Shown: positions 12,963 to 15,555 of the stretch, piece by piece
Layout: every line of letters starts with the position of its first letter
Numbering within the stretch: position 1 is the stretch's first letter
Assembly (NCBI GenBank): GCA_051646185.1
Contig: JBOFCS010000137.1
Coordinates: 1 to 15,555 of the forward strand
Source of the DNA: JBOFCS01 sp051646185
GTDB lineage: Bacteria > Actinomycetota > Actinomycetes > Mycobacteriales > Mycobacteriaceae
DNA length: 15,555 bases
Direction of reading: 5' to 3'
Made by a program: the position numbers and the translations under genes
The notes under the pieces: model-generated
The model's input: only the letters and a program-made list of their open reading frames with translations
Database searches by the model: none
Told to the model about the DNA's origin: nothing

Positions 12963-13510
12963 GCCAACTCCATCATTCCACCGTTGCAAACTTGCAGGCA
13001 TGGTGTCCACCAAATCCACATCAGGATGCTTTGCGACATACTATGCTGGCCTTCCTTGATTCTGCACCCGAAGGCTGTCTACGCAAAAATGTTGCTGGGC
13101 ATATCACAGCTTCTTCATTGGTACTCAACAGTCGTGCCGACCAGGTGTTGCTTACCTTGCATCCAAGAGTAGGACGATGGATTCAGCTTGGTGGTCACTG
13201 CGAACCTAGCGATACCTCCATAATTGACGCGGCTTTGCGTGAAGCTCAAGAGGAATCTGGGATTTCAGATTTATATATCGATCCCATCATTCTCGCTTTA
13301 CACACTCATCCCATTATCTGTTCGCTGGGCAAGCCCACTAGACATCTTGATGTGAGATTTCTCATCATCGCTCCGGAAGACGCTAAAATTTTGTGCAGCA
13401 ATGAATCTGAAGATTTACAGTGGTGGCCAATAGACCAGCTACCTGAAAATGCAGAAGCCGATACTCTCATTGAACTGGTTAAACTTGCACAGCAACGACT
13501 GCATCAGTAA
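12959..13510 (+). CDS. NUDIX hydrolase co-transcribed with the F420 genes
   Basis: This 183-residue NUDIX-family protein should hydrolyse a nucleoside-diphosphate-linked compound; the substrate is unknown. The Nudix box is at about 78-102, LGGHCEPSDTSIIDAA then LREAQEESGI. The metal-binding REAQEE core is intact, the first acid is Asp rather than Glu, and one extra residue lies before the RE compared with the standard pattern. This variant is common in actinobacterial NUDIX proteins. The GTG start overlaps the fbiB stop by 4 nt. M. tuberculosis has Rv3263 (a DNA methylase) here, while rhodococci often have a NUDIX gene. A house-cleaning or F420-related role is inference. It ends 10 bp from a convergent gene. 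Confidence 0.88.
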   Translation: MSQLHHSTVANLQAWCPPNPHQDALRHTMLAFLDSAPEGCLRKNVAGHITASSLVLNSRADQVLLTLHPRVGRWIQLGGHCEPSDTSIIDAALREAQEESGISDLYIDPIILALHTHPIICSLGKPTRHLDVRFLIIAPEDAKILCSNESEDLQWWPIDQLPENAEADTLIELVKLAQQRLHQ

Positions 13511-13520
13511 TGCGAAGCTA

Positions 13521-14294
13521 TCACTTATTCGAAGTCAAGGACATCAATTGGGGGTAGCGCGGTGCTATCTCATCTCCAGAAGACACCCCTCTAACCCGGC
13601 GGCCAATCCACGGTAGCAAAAACTCTTTTGCCCATAAGAGATCTTCTTTACGCGAAGAAGCAGGCTTTTCAGCACCTTCTGAGACAAAGGCACGAGAGTT
13701 AAGATCTGTAGCCACTCCTAAAACTGATAGGACCTCCTCCGCCATCCGAATATGTCCAGCAGCGGACATATGTAGTCGATCAAAATCCCACATCCGCGCG
13801 TCTTGATAGTCACGCATACGCCAAAAATCCACAATTTTGGCACCGTGCAAGTCAGCAAGTTCACGGACTAGTTCATTGTAAATTGCAAAACGCCCTCGCA
13901 ATTTACCAAAAACCAGGGCATTGACAGGATCGCTTGCAGTCCAAATTAATACGGTGGATCCAGTGGTAGTAAACTTCTGAATCAGCTGAGAATAACTATC
14001 CATCAGAGAAGCAAAGTCAACTTTTGGTCGCAGTAGATCATTACCGCCGGCGTACACCGTCACCAAATCTGGTTTTAATTCCAGCGCTGGAATAAGTTGC
14101 TCGTCAACCACTTGTCCAAGAAGTCTGCCTCGGACAGCCAAATTAGCATACTGAAAGTTAGGATTGCGTTCGGAAAGCACTTCCGCAACGCGATCTGCCC
14201 ACCCTCGTAATCCATTTGGTCGTTGGAGATCATTATCTCCGACCCCCTCCGTAAACGAATCGCCTAGTGCAACAAATCGACTGAAACTAGACAT
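13521..14294 (-). CDS. SGNH/GDSL-family hydrolase, cytoplasmic
   Basis: This 257-residue SGNH hydrolase (esterase or lipase-like) has all four family blocks: GDSFTEG with nucleophile S13, NLAVRGR (G56), GGNDLL (N85), and DRLHMSAAGH with D172 and H175 completing the catalytic set. There is no signal peptide or membrane segment, so it should act inside the cell, possibly removing acyl or acetyl groups from sugar or lipid precursors. The C-terminal ~50 residues are polar with a WAKEFLLPWIGRRVRG stretch. The ATG overlaps the manC stop by 8 nt, so it is the last gene of wbbL-manC-SGNH. The substrate cannot be predicted. Confidence 0.88.
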   Translation of the reverse strand: MSSFSRFVALGDSFTEGVGDNDLQRPNGLRGWADRVAEVLSERNPNFQYANLAVRGRLLGQVVDEQLIPALELKPDLVTVYAGGNDLLRPKVDFASLMDSYSQLIQKFTTTGSTVLIWTASDPVNALVFGKLRGRFAIYNELVRELADLHGAKIVDFWRMRDYQDARMWDFDRLHMSAAGHIRMAEEVLSVLGVATDLNSRAFVSEGAEKPASSRKEDLLWAKEFLLPWIGRRVRGVSSGDEIAPRYPQLMSLTSNK

Positions 14295-15372
14295 CTGTAG
14301 AAAACCTCACACCACCGTCGGGTAAAGTCACTCCAGGCCATACTCGAGCACCACGGAGTAGTTCACAGCGAGCACCAATATCGGCACCGTCACCAATCAC
14401 GGCATCTCGTATCAAGGCCCGCGGCCCCACCCGAACACCAAACCCAATGATAGAACGCTCAATCACTGCCCCCGCTTCAACTTTGGCACCGTCAAAAACT
14501 ACCGCACCATCAAGCCGGGCCCCTGCCCCGATTTCAACTCCACGACCCAGTACCGTACCACCGATAAGTACGGCACCCGGAGAAACTGAAGCCCCATCGT
14601 GAACTAACGATTCGCCGCGTTGCCCGGCTAATGCCGGCGAAGAAGCGATTCCTCGAACTAAATCTGCCGAGCCATGTACAAAATCCTCGGGCGTTCCCAT
14701 ATCTCGCCAATAGGAACTATCGACATAGCCAAAAACCCTTGCACCACTAGACAATAGGCCTGGAAATACTTCTCGCTCTACAGAAACCTCGCGGTCCTGT
14801 GGGATTGCTTCAATAATTTCCCGGTTAAAAACATAACACCCAGCATTAATTTGATCGGTTGGTGGGTCTTGGGTTTTCTCTAAGAAAGCAGTGACCCGAC
14901 CATCAGATTCGGTTGGCACACAACCAAAAGCCCGAGGATTTCCCACCCGCACCAAATGCAAAGTGACATCAGCATTATTGCTAGCATGGGAATCAAGCAC
15001 CAAACCCAAATCTGCTCCGCTAAGCACATCACCATTAAAAACCATAGCCGTGTCATGCCTGAGAGCACTAAAAACATTTCGAATTCCGCCGCCGGTACCT
15101 AGCGGTTCCTCTTCAATCACGTACTCCACTTCAAGACCAAACGCCGAGCCGTCACCAAAATAATCCTCAAATACTTCAGACTTATACGAGGTACCTAAAA
15201 CCACGTGGGTAATACCTGCACTCTTAATCCGAGAAAGCAAATGGGTAAGAAACGGCAACCCGGCTGTGGGAAGCATGGGTTTGGGCGCAGAAAGAGTAAG
15301 CGGCCTAAGACGGGTTCCCTTACCGCCAACAAGGATTACTGCATCAGTTTTTGCTGCAAGTGGACTAGTCAT
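14287..15372 (-). CDS. manC: Mannose-1-phosphate guanylyltransferase (GDP-mannose pyrophosphorylase)
   Basis: This 361-residue sugar nucleotidyltransferase joins mannose-1-phosphate and GTP to give GDP-mannose, the donor for polyprenyl-phosphomannose, PIMs and lipoarabinomannan. The N-terminal nucleotide-binding signature GGKGTRLRPLT (16-26) is followed by KPMLPTAG, GTGGGIRNV (about 92-100) and the metal/sugar NGDVLSG (about 113-119). From about residue 250 a left-handed beta-helix of hexapeptide repeats (VSPGAVLIGGTV, VEIGAGARLDGAV) forms the C terminus. It starts at ATG with AGGGGAG seven bases upstream and overlaps the wbbL stop by 8 nt. It corresponds to Rv3264c, also called manB or rmlA2 in relatives; glucose-1-phosphate specificity is the main alternative. 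Confidence 0.9.
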   Translation of the reverse strand: MTSPLAAKTDAVILVGGKGTRLRPLTLSAPKPMLPTAGLPFLTHLLSRIKSAGITHVVLGTSYKSEVFEDYFGDGSAFGLEVEYVIEEEPLGTGGGIRNVFSALRHDTAMVFNGDVLSGADLGLVLDSHASNNADVTLHLVRVGNPRAFGCVPTESDGRVTAFLEKTQDPPTDQINAGCYVFNREIIEAIPQDREVSVEREVFPGLLSSGARVFGYVDSSYWRDMGTPEDFVHGSADLVRGIASSPALAGQRGESLVHDGASVSPGAVLIGGTVLGRGVEIGAGARLDGAVVFDGAKVEAGAVIERSIIGFGVRVGPRALIRDAVIGDGADIGARCELLRGARVWPGVTLPDGGVRFSTDV

Positions 15373-15555
15373 CGGTACTCCCCTGTTCGCGTTTTTTTAT
15401 GGCGGCACGTACTGCAAATTTACTTCGCGTAGCTAATCCAATCTTAAGCGCCACCCTTAACGGTGCCTGCCATCGGGCACTATGTCGATCGGCTTGAAAC
15501 CGGTAAGCACTCTGGTGGTGTGCCGGCAGCATCACCTCAGGATGTCGACCAGCAG
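15365..15555 (-). CDS. wbbL: C-terminal end of rhamnosyltransferase WbbL (partial)
   Basis: Only the last 62 codons are in the window; the start lies beyond 15555. The reading frame (stop TAG at 15365-15367) gives VMLPAHHQSAYRFQADRHSARWQAP split over about residues 8-31 of the fragment, followed by a basic tail (RAAIKKREQGSTDD). The SAYRFQADR-like segment and the position just upstream of manC match mycobacterial WbbL (Rv3265c). That enzyme adds L-rhamnose to decaprenyl-diphospho-GlcNAc, the linker between arabinogalactan and peptidoglycan. The stop overlaps the manC start by 8 nt. Identification rests on a short piece plus synteny. Confidence 0.75.
   Translation of the reverse strand, partial: AGRHPEVMLPAHHQSAYRFQADRHSARWQAPLRVALKIGLATRSKFAVRAAIKKREQGSTDD

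Noticed and set aside
13505..13560. Terminator between the convergent NUDIX and SGNH genes
   Set aside because: The 10-bp gap and flanks show no stable inverted repeat.
1..15555. tRNA, rRNA, CRISPR, insertion sequence, prophage or toxin-antitoxin content
   Set aside because: No clover-leaf, repeat array, transposase, integrase or paired small toxin-like genes were recognised; nearly all the sequence is accounted for by conserved genes.

Overview
The window looks like chromosome from a member of the Mycobacteriales (Corynebacteriales) with a fairly low G+C content (about half by eye) for that group. From memory, the gene order follows Mycobacterium tuberculosis Rv3249c to Rv3265c: TetR, rubB, rubA2, rubA1, alkB, then manA, an SIS-like protein, manB, a DUF3499 protein, a zincin-like protein, whiB2, fbiA, fbiB, manC and wbbL. 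Coenzyme F420 genes (fbiA/fbiB), WhiB2 and a rhamnosyltransferase of the arabinogalactan linker fit a mycolata-type actinobacterium. The species cannot be named from this.

Positions 202-3744 (minus strand) hold a complete alkane hydroxylation operon. AlkB, two rubredoxins, rubredoxin reductase and a TetR regulator are joined by 1-4 nt overlaps or a 3 nt gap. Upstream of alkB a perfect 20-bp palindrome lies inside a TTGACA / TAGATT promoter. A second inverted repeat and a CRP/GlxR-like site follow in the leader. Positions 3904-4824 encode a cation diffusion facilitator that sits where mycobacteria carry other genes.

Positions 4903-9167 (minus) are the mannose-phosphate block. ManB (phosphomannomutase), an uncharacterised SIS-like protein and ManA (phosphomannose isomerase) are linked by 4-nt overlaps, with a DUF3499 zinc-site protein upstream. 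ManC (GDP-mannose synthesis) lies at 14287-15372, so the route from fructose-6-P to GDP-mannose is all in the window. That route feeds mannosylated envelope glycolipids.

Positions 9248-13510 hold a zincin-like gene (plus), whiB2 (minus), and an operon (plus) of fbiA, fbiB and a NUDIX hydrolase. FbiA and FbiB build the lactyl and polyglutamyl parts of F420. The 457-bp whiB2/fbiA interval carries an SOS-box-like site near whiB2 and a leaderless promoter for fbiA. Positions 13521-15555 (minus) hold an SGNH hydrolase, manC and the 3' end of wbbL in overlapping order.

Most of the window is conserved core genome. The most interesting parts are the alkB control region, the SOS-like site at whiB2, the degenerate SIS protein inside the mannose operon, the NUDIX gene coupled to F420 synthesis, and several leaderless starts. 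No RNA gene, mobile element or CRISPR array was seen.
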